64,000 nucleotides of DNA from Glossina fuscipes (GCF_014805625.2 NW_023998426.1:3184410-3248409); one strand, 5' to 3'; shown: positions 13,737-28,570, counted from the first letter of the stretch. Notes: generated by a model from the sequence alone, not told the origin. Numbers and translations are program-made.

Positions 13737-14020
13737 TTGAAAAACGTGCAGCCTATCAAATCCAGTGTATCTATAGCCAAGGAGTACCAGGAGGAACAGC
13801 CGATGCAATTGCGTCGATCATTTAAAGAAGAAAATCTTGTGCAACAAGCGAACACGCATCACGGGTTGATTTTTCAGCATGACGACGCACAACTTCATTT
13901 TGTAAAACTCCTCTGGCAGACTTTAGGTTTAGCAGTGCTGGACTGAACTACGCTATCACCCGCTTTGTATTTACTTAGCGTTTTTAAACAGAGTTCCCAC
14001 TCTAGTGACTAATGAAAAAT
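13737..14020 (+). mobile_element. mariner-like transposase fragment (catalytic D region)
   Basis: The frame at 13737-13946 contains EEQPMQLRRSFKEENLV followed by LIFQHDDAQLHFVKLLW. It corresponds to the mariner block QQL.RL..A..EKRP...N...V.(F/L)HHDNARPH, with the second catalytic aspartate kept (QHDD) but the NARPH box decayed to AQLH. The following LGLAVLD, stop, TTLSPALYLLS matches the LGW.VLPH..YSPDLAPSDYHLF segment with frame damage. The N-terminal helix-turn-helix half and both inverted repeats are not seen. It lies 150 bases downstream of the LINE tail. Confidence 0.7.
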
Positions 14021-15527
14021 GTCCCTTTATCTGGACTGTCTCAGCGCCTCACTTGAGTTTTGGAATCATGAAATTCACATTCACAAACATAAAGAAAAAG
14101 GAGTAGCTAACCATGGCCAATACTTAAAATCAAATATATAAACCAAACCATAATTCATTTTTACAGCTGGTAACACTTAGATAACCGAACGAAACGAAAG
14201 CAAAGCGAAATTCAACTACGTCCTGTCAGTTACTCCACAGAACATTATTGAATGTAAACGTAATCACATGTTATACTTTCAGTGGTGCAGAGGTAGCAGT
14301 GGTAGCTGCTTGAGCAATATTTCTGGTAATAAATCCTAGTTACAACGACAACAATAGCTAATAGCTGAAAATCAAGCAGCTTCGATATCGAAATCTGGTT
14401 TGCATTAGCTTTAATCAACTGTGGGAAAATATTATTACATATATATATAGAAGTATATGGGCGCTTAGTCAATCGTTAGTTATTGTTAGACTGAAAGCAT
14501 GCGAGTGATATGTATACACATGTGCATTGAATGTTTTTTTTTATTTTTTGTTGTTTTTTTTATTAAATTATGAAATTTTTAATGTTTGTTGCTATCGTTT
14601 TAATATAAAATCTATGAAAAATCACATTAGTATGTACATAATATAAAATTTAATTAAACGAAAGATGATGGTACTTAAAAAGCCATAAATTTCATGTTAG
14701 TGTTTTTAATCTCCACGGCAAACGAGACGGCGTTAAACAGCTGCTGATGTTGAGACGAAGAAGACGAAGAGTGATGCGGATCTTGTTTATGTAATCAAAT
14801 TATATGAACAATAAATAAAAGTGACGTGTAATGGTAGACCGTAGATGTTCCCGGAATTATTTTTGCAAATTTAATATTTATCTCGTTTTCATATGCAAAC
14901 GTATTTCGTGCGTGCTTGTCCACGAGGAAAATTGTGTCTTCAGATTTACGGAAGATACCTGAAACATATTCGCGTCTCCACTTCGCTTAAACTGCGTCTG
15001 CTTCTTATTAAACTTAAAAATAATTGCTGTTGTTCCCTGGCTTTTGAGCATTTGCGAACCCGTGACTTCTCTACTTCTAAGTTCTATTTCTAAACTGCAC
15101 GCCCCCAACATAAGTTATATCGCTAAACGGTGGAATAAACAGCTTTTGATGAAGTTTTGCAAAAAGGATCGAATAGTAGCAAGCAACGACTGTAGCAAAT
15201 AGAAAAAATTTTTTTTTTAAATCTTTTTTTGGATAGAAGGAAAGATGATTTAATAGTAATCGTGGAGCTTGCCAAGTATAAATTCGATTTAAAAAAAAAA
15301 ATTGTTTACGAAAAATATTGGAAAATGACAGCATCGAAGACAATCTGGCGAGTAATTTTTAATTTAAGGGGCTCCTCGGGACGCTTGTTCTTCACAGGTA
15401 TAGCAATCGAAATAGTTGAGCGAAGGGGGAAGTATTTGGATGAAAACGCTCAGCTTTTGTCAAAGAATACGGAGAACATTTTTTTCTGTTAGTAAAAAAT
15501 ATTCAAATTAATGAAAATCCCTTCGCG

Positions 15528-15850
15528 TCGTATCACTTGTGGTACACGTGTACATTAAGCTGAAATAGATCCAACTTTTATTTTACCGATTCATTCAGAT
15601 TCATTTCTTGAGTTTACCTATCTGTCCGCCAGTCTGATACCTATCCGTGTGTTTTTGTGTACAGATAATAGGCCGTAATTTTTGACTTAGGCTGATGGAA
15701 TTTGGTACACAAGCGTGTCCCGGCCCAAGGACAAACGCTATTGAAAATGATTCTGCTTGGACCACTTTTTCATCCATTTGCCATATAACTCTTATAGTGA
15801 GTGAAGTAATGTATTTAGTGGTTGGCCACGGCCCGTTGTAGTGCTTTATA
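15528..15850 (+). repeat. TACCCTACA-ended short element, copy 3
   Basis: Carries CACTTGTGGTACACGTGTACA, then CTATCTGTCCGCCAGTCTG, GGAATTTGGTACACAAGCG and CCCAAGGACAAACGCTATTG. All are hallmark modules of the family in forward order. A block corresponding to CCATATAACTC follows. Confidence 0.8.
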
Positions 15851-17790
15851 ATGCTATAATGGCTACTTAAGTAAACATTTAAACCAAAACAAGAGAAAAC
15901 CTTGATTTTCTGCACAATTTACAGTGACTTTCTTGCATGAATTTCAAGGGCAGTAGATAACCGGAACCCGTACATATATATTTTCGTGTTTTTAGTCAAA
16001 AGCAAGAAATTGAAATTGAAAGACTAAGAAAACTAATTACAAATGTAGCTTTCAGGACCTCTTCCGCATTAGAGTTACCTTGACTAACCTTGCTAGCGTA
16101 CACACTTATTTACTTATGTACGCATTTCTTATGCCGTGTTCGAGTGTGAAGGCGTGTATTTAATTTAATTTTAATCACACATTACAATAAAATGCTTTCA
16201 TAAAAAAAAAAAAAAACAAAAAATGATGCTTTTAAAATTAACGTCTCTAAAAATACTTTAATGCACACATGTATGCATATACACACACATGCCTGTGTGC
16301 TGCTATGTTTTATGCAAGTCAACGTTTTGGTACCGAGAATATGAATGGTTTAAATTAATCTGCTACGCATACACACGTTTACATATATATGGTAGCTCTT
16401 GAAGCTTTAAACTGAAATCTTGAAATACATTAATTAACACGTGTTGACGTGATGAGTAGTTCTTACCTTAATTCTCTTTTTGGCTCATCTCTAAATTCCT
16501 TTTAATTTTTATAGTGTATATGCACTACATTATATTCATTGCTTTTGAAAATTTTGCATATACAGTGAAAGCTCTAGAACTCGGCTACCTTCGTTAACGT
16601 TATATGATATTATCAGTTAAAGATTGCCGTTAGCAAACCTGCTATGATCCGTTCGATTGCTTTACACAGAGGGAAAGAGACAAGTCGTAATGCGCGTAAT
16701 GTGTTTATACCTTTGCGGGGGAGATGTCTACGATTTCAGTTATTACCTTAATTTCAGTTCACATTATTAAAAAGTTTCATTTATTGATGAAAAAATGCCA
16801 AAGTTTATCTTTACAAAATGGCCAGCTTCAGTGAAATTAGGTAGAAATCCCTGAGTATCCAAACCTCCCTGCTTTTATGTGCCATTAATGCTCGATTCGG
16901 AAAAATTGTTCTATTTTGCACTCTCGGTCTCATCACCAGAGAGAAAAAGAAATGAAATTGCCCTTGACTTGTGAAAAAGTGAGAAAGGAAAGCAAAAAGT
17001 TCGTGTAAAATCGCCACATGTGGGTAAGTGCATCATCCAGAGGAAATTTTTTGAGGCAGCCAGAATATTTGATCATTTTTCTCTATTTATCATATGCTCA
17101 CCTGTAAACAAAAGCCATATGCATATTGACAAAAATTAATCATTTCACGCTTTAAACTTTCTCCAAGTTTGTTGTGTTAGATTATTGTCTAACTGCAATA
17201 ATAGCATCCTGGGGTTTATTATTTTTGTTAGCACATTTCTCACTCACCTCTAATGTAAAAGTCTTAGTTGAAATTTGTTTTTATTAAATTATCTAGGTCA
17301 AGCTCGAAGATCGCAAACAAATTAAACTCTCTATAATCTAAAGATCTTAGAACGTTCAAGAGCCGCCAGTAGAGGCTAAAATTTCTTCTTAGTAAATCAT
17401 TTGTGGTGAAGTTCGAAAATCAGATAAATCGGGTTAATCAGTATGTAAGTATATGATTTTTTGTTTATACAATTACTTACACAGTGCTGCCAGATTGCGT
17501 AGAAGTGGAATTTCACTCACCGATCCACGTTGTTTGTATCTTGCATTAAAATATTTAGCCTACATTCTGCACGTTCTAATCAACTGACTATGAAAACCCG
17601 GCATAAGCAAGTGCCAGAAAGGTTTTCTGCCTTTTTTTTGTTTTAGTTTCTTTTCTATCATTTCTAGAAGAAAAGAGAATTGGAAAGTATAATTTAGATG
17701 GACTCTTTCCCCTTTTTCTCGTTTTAGTCCTCAATTGTATTTGGAAGAAAGCAAAAGTTTTTGTTTTGTTGATTTTTATTTTTTTATTTT

Positions 17791-17862
17791 AAGCCGATAG
17801 CCTTAGATGCTAGTGCTTTGAGACTTTCGTCTTAGACTTTGTTTCACAATAACAATAATATT
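17791..17862 (+). mobile_element. SINE, 5'-truncated copy (body and tail only)
   Basis: AAGCCGATAGCCTTAGATGC, TAGTGCTTTGAGACTTTCGT and CTTAGACTTTG match the body of the SINE at 34332 almost throughout. They end in an (AAT)-like tail, ACAATAACAATAATA. No tRNA-like head precedes it. Confidence 0.6.
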
Positions 17863-18802
17863 TTTCATTATATGATCAATCACTTCGGGGATATGCCCTA
17901 TTCGTATAACACAGTCGCAGCCTGAGTATTATGACTTCACCGAGTGAGCACTCCCTACAGTTATGATGTTTGAATCCGCGATCTACAACCTGGTAGTTGC
18001 GATTCTTAGTCTATTCATGCTACTCATACGGACTTATGGATTGGTTAAAAAGTATATTTTCAGGGCCTTTTGGCTTTGCCCTTTATCCGGTTTTAGGTAG
18101 TCAATCTCTGTAGATGTATTATTCGACTTGGATCGAATTGAATTTATGAGTGATTTGATATCCATTTTGTTCTGGCCGAAAGAGTATCAAGGTGAATATG
18201 ATAAAAAACAACTCCTACCTAAATATTTCCGACCTTACATTGGTAAGTGTAAATAAACTAATTATAGAAAAGTGTATCGGATCTGTTGAATATCAATTAT
18301 TTGCGACAGGCTGTCTAACTAAAATAAATGCAAATAAATTATTCATATAATAATTAAAAAAAAATAGTTTACAATTTTTTGATTAATGCTTTTGATTACG
18401 ATTATAAAAAAAAAAAAAAAAATAAAAAAAAAAAAGAAAACAAAATTGTTTTTTTTTTCAGCAGTAAGGGGATTGGAGCCCACATATATTCATCCATATA
18501 CACATTACGCTTTTGTTAACAGTTACCCTTTCTGTATCGAAAAACATAGCGAGAATACTACATATGTACGTATATGCAAGCGAATAAAAAAGTTAATTAA
18601 ATGTTGGCTAACAGCCGCAAAACCTAAAACCAACTGCTGCAAAATGAAATCATTAAAAAAAGTAATTATCAAAATGCTAATAAAACGAACATGCACTCAT
18701 ATGGGCGTGACTAATAGGTGAGCACACTGCACACAACATTGTTCTCTTTGCACTAACAACTGCATACATATGTACTTACAAGGAAACACATATTGTCTGT
18801 GC

Positions 18803-18804
<2 letters not shown>

Positions 18805-18836
<32 letters not shown>

Positions 18837-18893
18837 GCTAAAGATTTTCAAATTTGTCTATGTGTGTGTTTGTGTGTGTGTGTGTGTGTATCT
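18805..18893. repeat. AT and GT microsatellites
   Basis: A pure AT run at about 18810-18835 is followed by a GT run at about 18860-18890, separated by 25 unique bases. Confidence 0.95.
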
Positions 18894-20382
18894 GTATATA
18901 TTATATTAAAATACACATTCGAACTGTTTGCGATTGCAAAAATTTACCAAATGATGATTTCCCTGTTTATCTTCTTCATTTATTAAGTATATTAACATTC
19001 TTTGATACATTTGTAACATTTCAATTTTTCTACACTTACGACTTATGTCGATGCAGTGTACATCTATAGAGAATGAAATATTGGCAATCGTTAGTGATAT
19101 ATCAATGATAAATTGATGATACTATTGGTATGGGGTCAGTAGTAATTTCTTTGAAGATTGCTACCGAGCTTCAGCTCGCATAGCAAAAAAAAACAAAAAA
19201 AAAAGAAAGAACGAAAACCATACGCACATACACATACATTATTAAAATTTCTGGTTTCGGATGAAAGATTTTTATTTTCCCATATTTTTTTAAACAATAT
19301 ATTAGTAATTTTTTATTTTTTCTATAAAACTACTAAACATCCATGATCACATCTGTATCCTAAAAGATAGCAAGGGCAGCTATACGCTTTCCTAATGTTA
19401 TTTTGTTGCAATCGAATTCCGCTGATGGGTAATTAGGAAGCCGCTGTCCGTCTTTATTTGACTTTCGGCTTTCGTAACATACACGAGTATTATCGAAAGT
19501 TACCAAATTGTACAATAAATTATGCCGTGCTCAGCAAAAATTTAGTAAACATCATCGACCTTTCATTTTTTGGTTTCTAATATGAGACAAGATATATGAA
19601 TATATATGAATAAGGGTATAGTATAGATCAAGCACGGTCTGCTGCATTAAGATTTGAACAGCGACTTGGTAGTCGTGACACTTGCTTATTCGGTCATGCG
19701 GTGGTTCACCTTTGACTCATCAAACGGCAAATTACGCACGCACCTTACCCCCGTACAAGGTTTCTTCGAAAGAGACAAGGACAACTTGTCGGGGAAAATG
19801 TTGTTTATATTTTTTTCGTTGTAGAGGTTGCATGGGCATTTTATGATATAAAAAAAAAAAATAATAATTTTTTTTATTTAACATTACATTGGTGAATATA
19901 ATATGAAGTCCGAAGAGTCTTGGCCCGCTAATAGCATATAAACTTCCTGACTACTGCAACAAATGGACACATTTACAGGTCATCGGGGCTCTTTGTCAAA
20001 AGCGATTTCCGAGGTCCATGTAAATAGCTCAGTGGGAACAATCTAAAATATGACAGTCATATGAAACATTTTTCAGTCAATACCGACTAACACTCCTGTT
20101 GCATACTTTCTTAGCCTGCAAAAAATTAAGAAAAGAAAAAAAGATCAATATTTTTGTATTACATTACATGTGTCACAGGCTATTTACAATTTCAATAAGT
20201 ATATCATTGAACTGTACAATATTGAAAACGACAAACGTATTACATGACAAACTTAATATGCTATTGTTTGTTTGCTTTAAATTTCTGCGAACATGTGGTA
20301 GTGTTTTCATGTAATGAGAGCACGATCGTTGGTCGTATACAATGCGCGAAATGTTGGCAAATTAATACCAAAAAAAAATCTG

Positions 20383-20397
20383 CCCCCCCCCCCCCCC
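20383..20397. repeat. C15 homopolymer
   Basis: Fifteen C residues in a row, in a C-rich segment that continues as TCCCCCTCTTTCCTCC. Such runs are rare in this AT-rich window. Confidence 0.95.
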
Positions 20398-20564
20398 TCC
20401 CCCTCTTTCCTCCTCCTCATAGCAAAACAAAAAAAAAAACCATCGCAACAAATGAAAAATCCCACAATGGAACAACAATAACAAAACATAATTTATTTAC
20501 GCGATCGATCAATAAGCAAATAAAGCATTTGTTTGTGTGTCCATGCACAAAAGCTGACATTTAC

Positions 20565-20565
<1 letters not shown>

Positions 20566-20598
<33 letters not shown>
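20566..20598. repeat. (AT) microsatellite
   Basis: About 33 bases of alternating TA in intron 1. Confidence 0.95.
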
Positions 20599-20601
<3 letters not shown>

Positions 20602-23600
20602 GTGTATACGTAGATATGTATGTGAACTTCTGCAGTGGGATTATTTCTATGTGGCTGCTTTTCTGGTGGTATTAAAGTGAGGGTTGTTTGGTTAGTTGCT
20701 TTTCCATTTTTATTTATTTATTTTTTTTATTTTTTTGCTTTTGTTTTTGTTTTTGTATACATGCAACTTTTTCTTTTCTTTTAATTTCATTTTGAAACCA
20801 GTTTCGCGTCATGGATTTATTTTCGCGTCATTTTCAGCGTTCGGTACAAACACAGACAAACACACGTAATTTAACCACATATTCGTATAGAGATGTATAC
20901 ATATATGTAATATGCCCATGTGCATAATGGAGCTACAGAACGCCATTATGGTGGTTTTTCTCTTAAAAAAGATTCACTCACTACTCTTTCATGTGTATTA
21001 TGAGCAAAAACATATGAATCAGAAGCGCATTAAACGAAAAAAAAAAAAAAACGTTTTTACTTCTTTTCTTTTTTTCTTTCAGATTTAAGAGAAAGAAAAA
21101 TTTCTTAATTAGTTTTCATAGGTCATTTGATCATAAGTGAGGTCAATTTATTGATCACACCTCGCAAGACAAATTCCGAGAGTCGGGACTTTAGCACTTT
21201 CATTTACTGCATGTTTTAATTAATATCGAGACGAAGCAGAAAATAGCATAATAAACTTTTAGATAAGGGGATGAATCAATTATAAAATGAATGAAATTAC
21301 ATTTTAAGATGGAAAGCGGAAGTGTATGTGAACTATAGTAAAGATTGGTTTGATGTGCTCCTTTTGCTGCTCAGCATTTACATAGCCATATCAGTGATAC
21401 TCTTGTCCGAAAATTTATTTATATATGCGAATAAAAGGATTCCTTGATTTTGGAGATTTAATGTAATTCCACGCAAGGCTTAAAGTACGTAAACCAATTT
21501 ATTCGAAAAATTTTCAAAACAAAATGGATGCGAAAATAATTCCACTTTCTTTGCATCCTTGATTTGCCTGACGGCACCGCTACAGATCACAATTTCGCAT
21601 CTACCATAATAAAGTGACAAATACAACTCAAAATCTTTTTGCAAAAAATAGCTCGAAAACGGACAACAGAGCCGAGAGACAAATCTCTCAAACTCTTATT
21701 TTTGGCAAGCAATCGGAAGTTGTCAAAATCGCAAGAAATTGAGGCAGTCAGCGACAATAGACAGAATTTTAGCTGAAAGAAAATGACCTTGAAGTAATGG
21801 CAGAAATTTTTCTCATTCCAAACTTTTCGTTTCTTGACAACAGCACCGTCTCCTGGTAGTCGCGATGAAGTTACACTAACAATATTATCTTTGGAATGCT
21901 TTCAAGTCGCAGTAAACTGTTCCTAAAGACATCTATCTATTGTCGCACATGCGAGAAGCTAGAGAGTAGGTAAAGCAATCGCTTGTGATTTCGTAAGAGG
22001 GAAATTATTCAGTTTGTCAGTATGTTCAATCACGATGATGAAGCGGATAGAGACACATTGGTAGAAGCCGAGGCCTCGGAGTGGTGCGTTATGCTCTTAC
22101 TGATCGACTCCTTGCTATAGGTATAAATAGTAATCGTAATTATGTATGTATGCACGTAAATAAATAAATTTCTTAACTGTTCGATTCGAAATTACACGAA
22201 AAAATGTTTTTCCATTAGCAAATTGTTGCCGTTTAATCTAAAAGATTTAAGGCGTATAATAAGCAAGAAAAAAGATCATTCTTTTGAAAAAGGTATAGTC
22301 GTGTTACCCTTGTTATTGTTAATAAGTGTATGGGAAATCCGTATTGCGATTTGAAAGGTCTATTAGACTGGTCGGTGCCTTTAGCGCCCTACTTTTATAC
22401 ACTCCCCTACACTTATAAAGCCCGCAATCTTTTTTTTGGAAACGAAGCACTTACTACCCAGCTGCGTAGTCGGACCACCTTTGAAGCCTCATCTCCCTAC
22501 TCTTAGTATTAGTCCAGTAGATGGTTGCATACAAACTCGCTTTGAGCTAAGATCTTGGTATGGATACGTTAATGCAGCTTAGACTGAGTATAGACATTGA
22601 TTGACATACAACATATACATGCAAACGTACGAACAAATATGCATGTATAGCTTACCTCGATTTGTGGAATTATAACCGAGAACGACTGAAAGTGTATTTG
22701 TTTGAATAGCATCGAAATTCGATATGCTGCTGAAACTGAGTCCACGTACAATCTTAAACTCATCAATTCGTCATTCATAAAGTTTATGAAACTTTCGGGG
22801 CGTGTTTAATAATTAAATATAGTATATGTCAAGGGAACTTTGTATTTCTTCATTTTTTCAAGAAATGCTAAAAAACTCTTTCAAAATTCATTCTCGATAC
22901 CTTTATGAAAACCACTTAATTTTCTTTATACTCAGTCGTGGTAATGAATGAAATAATTTTTTTTGCAATTTTTAGAAAAGAACCTTTTGAAGATTCTAAT
23001 CACAATTATTTTTATATCAATATGTAACTCTTGACCGATATTAAGTTTTAGATTCGTATTAAAATTTTTCTTGACCTTAAAAAGTCTAACCCTGAAGATG
23101 AGTAAATAGATAACTCGCTACCCTGCTCCCAGCATGGCATATATTAAATCCTTTCGACGAGATATATTTGGAGATGTTGAGGTCAATGTTTCAGTGAAGT
23201 TTACAAAAATTTTTATGATGCCTGCGCTTACCTAAATCACATCACATCATCAGATAGTTGAGCTAATTTTCATATCCTTGCATGTTCCTTAAGAATGCAA
23301 CGCGCAGCTCAAAGGGGTGGTTGGTTTAAAGCGAATGCATTCTCGTGCATTCTTTCCCTAAAGAAAAGATAATCTACATTTTTAAAGGCTAGATTCATGT
23401 CCAATTTGCGCGGTTTTCAAGATAAATAATTAAAAAATGTCATTTACACGGAGAGAAAGTTCGCTCATAAAAGACGGTTTCTGGTTTAAAATTTACGGCC
23501 TTTGCTTTATCAATTTAAAAATGGAAACAACAACAATAGAAACTTTCCTAGGCAACTAAATCTGGAAGACTGGAAAATGTATGAGGGAAAATGTATCTTT

Positions 23601-26600
23601 TGATAGGTGTTGTTAACTAAGAAATTTTGACAGGTTTATAACGCAATTGAAGGTCTAAGGGATTATATTATATTATTTTATACCGCAAGGTCAGGCTAAG
23701 GAAAATTTCTGCGAATCATATTTATAAATAAAATTTTAGTCTTAACCGCCGACCGACATTAAAATGTCATTTGGAAAATTCTGATAGCTCAGGCAAATGT
23801 AAGCATGTGTTTGACATTACAGACGAGACAATATAGGAAAAATGCATACATATATGCATACATATACATATATTCATATATCTATATATACATTTTCATA
23901 TGCATATATATGAGTACATAGACTTATTTATAAGTAAGCATCTGTATATACAGTAAATGCGTTTAACATCGTCTCATCGATCCTTCTGTGCCTTTCGTTC
24001 TGTGTCTTTTTAATTTTCATTTAATGATCTTATTGTTTTTGTCATTGTTTATGACTACTTCTTGGAAATTCAAATGCCATACCAGACACGAGTAAGTAAG
24101 TGATCGTCGATATAGAGACAGTTTTATGATTTTTCTTTTATTTTTTTATTTTTTTTTTTTTCATTGGCACAATCGTTGTACAAATCTCTGTACCTGAACA
24201 TATATGTTTGCATAAGTTTTATCCCATGATCTTTTATTTAATCCTATGATCCTACGATTATAAAGTTGTGACACGCTGTTTTCGCATCCTTCACAATATT
24301 TTGCATATTGAATAGGCGAATAGATGCGATATTCGTTATGATATGTAAATAAGTAATAGGTTTTCGTGTTTAAATCCAAAGACAGGACAAAAGAAGTCTT
24401 TTTTGCAATCTATCACAAAAACTATTAAAAGCAATTCTAGTGACGAAAGGAAAAGGTTGTCATGTCCGGTAACAGAGTGAATACTTCAGGTATAACAAGA
24501 GGGTATCAATTTTACATGCTAGCGAGCTTAATACAATTAACTGAAAATTGATTTCTATGCTTCAATATACATACATCTATATATAATATACATACATGTA
24601 TATTCTATACATCTATATTCAATATACATACATATATGTAACATCTCTTCTTATTCTTTAATCATACCATGAATTCAGCCTTAAGTATTTTCCTAGGCGG
24701 GGAAGTGAGTTGATACGAAGTCGAATTTGTGTTCAGATCAAAAAGTTTTTTTTTGGGAAGCGCTAAGTCATGCGTTAAGAAATTGTGGACAAAAGTCCTT
24801 TAGTACACAATGCAATTTTTTTGCAGCGAACGATAAACGAAAGAGAGAAAAAAAAATGTTACATGAAGTTAGCTTAAGACACACCGCCGCAATGTCCTTC
24901 GCAGAGATAAATAAATATTATTAACTGTTAATTTCAGGATGAATTTTTCTTTATTAATTAAATAACAAATAGCGATAAATATTTTGATCATTTCATAAAC
25001 AAGCACTCGGCAATCTCATAAAGTCTATGCACGAAAGTGAAAATATATAATCGGTCTTCGTTCATAGATAAGCAGTTTGGGAAATTCCTGTACATGTAAT
25101 GCTTACATGCTTTTGATATTTGATATCAATCGCGTTCACATTAGGTTACAAAAAGTTGTGCGTCATTTTTCTACATCTAATAATTGAATTTTAAACATAT
25201 TTTGCTTTAAAATAAGCGAACTTAATAATTTTCATAGGCGGGAATTTACAAAGAGTAACGAAACTGCATCACTTACGGCAAATGAAACTCATACGAAATT
25301 TATTTGCACTATCTTAAACTAATACTTTGGAATTGTTATGGACTTTTTGTCCGCACCCTTGAAAGGGTGAGTAGGGGGTATATTCATTTGATCGCAACTT
25401 TTGCGCCATTTAGAAGAAGGCGTCAGGGTCCCCAAAAATTATATATATTGTCGATCACCATTCAAGGCTTTCGGGTGTCCGTCGGTCCATGTATCCATCT
25501 CCGGAATGTCTGTGGTAAGCAATATCCTGATCGCAAAAATGAAGTTATCGGTTTCAAATTATAGGCTCTTGCACGACAGTTGGTATTGAAAATTGGTTAC
25601 ATCGGTCAAAGAACACACTCAGAGTACAATGTAGTCTGATATCACTTGTGGCTTCGAAACAAGAGAATGTTTTGGATTTTATTCGTTATTTACAAGCCAT
25701 CACAGAAGCTACGAGAAAAATTCGCATGTGTACTCCATGGATGATTCTACAGTAACTGACTACAGTATCAAAAAACATCCGACTAAGCACCTTCATTACT
25801 ATAGAAAATTTAAAATTTATTTTATTTTTTGCTAAGACGTCTGCAACATACAGCAAAACGCTTCCTAGACTCCATAAATGATGTACTTTCTTGACCAGTA
25901 TCAAGCACTAAGGTCATCAAGTTAGTGAGTATAAGAGAGTTCGGCCATGGCTGAACAATAGGAACAATATATATGTATATACGTATACCTATATATATAT
26001 TGGTATACGTACGTATATATGTACGTATATAAACTAACATCCCTTACAGGTTCTAAGGCAGAGTATTTTATCCATTTTGTGAATGTATGTTAGGCAGGCC
26101 ATGCCTATGTCTTGATTGCAGTTTAATGATCTTCGTAAATTTATATATGTAAACTAAACTATCAGCGATCTATATGCGATATAAATTATTAAAATACAGT
26201 AACAACAGATTAGATGGCCTTACAATACGTAAATCCTTTTTCACTCACTTCGCCAAACTGTTCATCAAATTTAGTGTTAGGCCTATTGGTGCTAACAAGA
26301 ATTAATCTTATGTTTAAAGTTAGGTGCAGCAATGACTTGCTTACAAGCAATATAATAACTTAATATATGATAAAAAAAGAAAAAACTGACGAAAATGAGA
26401 ATTAGATGGAAAATACGACGGGGATTTAGTTTATTTTGCCGGATAACTCGTACGAGTGCCAAGCGTTAGAACAGACAGACGCATAGGAAAATACGAGACA
26501 AAATGCAAATCTTAGCGCAACTCCAATAAACTTTAGGTCAACAGAAATTCGCTTTATTTCTTTTTCGCTCCCATTCGATTGTCCCTTTCTATCGTTCTTT

Positions 26601-27264
26601 ATTTAATTTGTTGGCCAGTTTATGTTTCTTTAGTTTATCGTGAAGACCGGAGATTCCATAAAGGGAAAATAAAGACAGATTACTAGAAAGAGAAACGATT
26701 GAAAGATGATAAAAAAAATCGCCAAAAAATGTCTCATTGTATAAATAATGTCCTCTGAAAGGTATTATAATAAAAAGCCGAGACATTCACATGATTTTAT
26801 ATTAACGTAAGATTATGAATCGGGCCAACCATATCGTAGGAAAAAACAATTCAGTTTGGGCACTACTGGCCGATTCATTTAACCATAATCGCATTAAAAA
26901 TGGGCGTATTTAAACAATTACCAATCATATAATACTTTAGTTGAAAAGACTAAGCCAATCTCGAAAACACAGAAATTTTCAATCTTTCTTCAACCGCCCT
27001 TTAAATTGTTAAGTTGTTGGTAGGTGGATCTTGATCGCCTTTAATTCTTACGTTTAGGGATTTAAAAGAAAACTGCTTCAGTTTTCTTGTTTAATTTTTG
27101 CGATCTTGAGGAGAAACGAACGAATTAGACAAACAATGGGAGAAATATCCCTCTTCGCGGATTTAGCAAGAATCTATTTTATAATTATTCCTTCCATGAT
27201 CACTGGCACGCGCTGCGTTTAAGGATTTAGATAAGTCTATCTTCATAGTTTCTCTGTTATACCC

Positions 27265-27560
27265 ATCCTAGCTCACTTGTGATACAAGATTATATTAAGT
27301 ATATGCGATCATGAGGTAGATCCATCTTTTAATAGGCCAACCGATGGAGAATCTCTTTTTAAATCGATCAAAGCGTGTCTGTCCGTCTGTCTGGACCAAA
27401 AAATCGTTTAAATATTTTGATAAAATTTGGTACATCGACACCTTTTAGCCCAAGGACGAATGCTATTGAAAATCACTTTTTCGTTCACTTCTCAGATCAC
27501 GTTTTGTTTGGAAAAGCAGATATGTAGATAATTGTAAGTCGGTGTAAGGTATTTAATGTA
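27265..27560 (+). repeat. TACCCTACA-ended short element, copy 4
   Basis: Carries CACTTGTGATACAAGATTAT, TAGATCCATCTTTTAATAGG, GTGTCTGTCCGTCTGTCTGG, TTTTGATAAAATTTGGTACA and CCCAAGGACGAATGCTATTG. It closes with TCGGTGTAAGGTATTTAATG, the right terminal inverted repeat in eroded form. It is one of the better-preserved copies. Confidence 0.85.
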
Positions 27561-28391
27561 AAGTTTTAGTAACGTTTTTTTTTACTTTTAATTAATACTG
27601 AAGTCTACGTCTTCATAAGAAGCAGAAAGAAGAAGAAGAAATTATAATTGTAGCAATCCGTCGTACGATAAAGTTTGTTTAATTCATCTTGCGAAGTCGG
27701 CATAAGAGTGAGAGAATTTTAATACATTTTCTGGCAACAGTTTCATTAGTTAAATAACAATTTCGTTAATAAGAGGGTATTAAGCCGAATTTTGAAAAAT
27801 TATTTGAACATCGTATTGTAATACTTTCGACCTTTGCATCTTTTTTTGTATGTAAACAATTTTGCTTCTAAAGTGTCAATACTGTTCTCTGCTCTGTTAT
27901 TAGCTGTGTTACATCCCAAACTATTCATAACGATTGTTTTCCCTCCCCTCTCCTTTCCGCTTTATTCAAAATGCACTGCTAAAAAAAAAAAAAGACAAAA
28001 AAAATTCGGTAAAGCGATAAGACAAAAGCTATTGTTGTTTTCTAGTTTATTACACTTTCACATTGCAAGTGAGTGCGCATGAGTGTTAATGTAAGCTAAT
28101 ATTCGTTATGTGTGCCTAAATACTTTAGACTGATTGTGTGTTATTGCATTAAAAATAAAATCATGAAACTAAAAAGAAACTATCGTTTCTTTCACAATTT
28201 GGTAGTCGATGATATGGCAATCAATAGCAAGCGGTTTTCCTTTTCTTTTCCACCTTGACGATACGTTAGCAGACAGAGCAACCATATAGGAAAGCTACTT
28301 ACTTTACTTTCTTCTTTTCTTAACTGCTAATGGAATTAATTTTATGTGGAAAAATTTTGTTATGCTGCCATCAGAATAGGAATAAGTAATT

Positions 28392-28570
28392 GGGAGTAGC
28401 CAAGTGGATAAGATTCGTGATTACCAAGTGAGTATTCATGGGTTAAAATCTCAGTAGAACAAACTTTTGGTCATAGTTGTAATGAGTGCTCAGTCGGTAA
28501 AGGCATAACACTTACACTAAATAGTTGGCACACTTTTACCCCTACGTTCACTGAAGGTTTATCCTAGGTA
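28392..28570 (+). mobile_element. tRNA-derived SINE, copy 2
   Basis: GGGAGTAGCCAAGTGGATAAG is a good pol III A-box context. CATGGGTTAAAATCTC, about 40 bases on, is a B-box-like element (consensus GGTTCGAATCC). The head aligns with the copies at 7480 and 34332. A complete tRNA cloverleaf is not preserved, so this is a SINE rather than a tRNA gene. Confidence 0.6.

Noticed and set aside
17900..18030. Possible further tRNA-like SINE head (GTTTGAATCC at about 17968)
   Set aside because: Only a B-box-like word is present. No A box at the right distance and no alignment to the three other heads.
20244..20675. 143-codon plus-strand open frame
   Set aside because: It spans the C15 run, A-runs and an AT microsatellite, so most of it is low-complexity peptide.
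25304..25589. Two overlapping plus-strand open frames of 62 and 86 codons
   Set aside because: The region has GTCCGTCGGTCC-type words of repetitive DNA and no protein similarity. The frames are probably shadows of a decayed repeat.
28392..28460. Possible functional tRNA gene
   Set aside because: The A and B boxes are recognisable, but the acceptor and anticodon stems do not pair and the body continues as a SINE.
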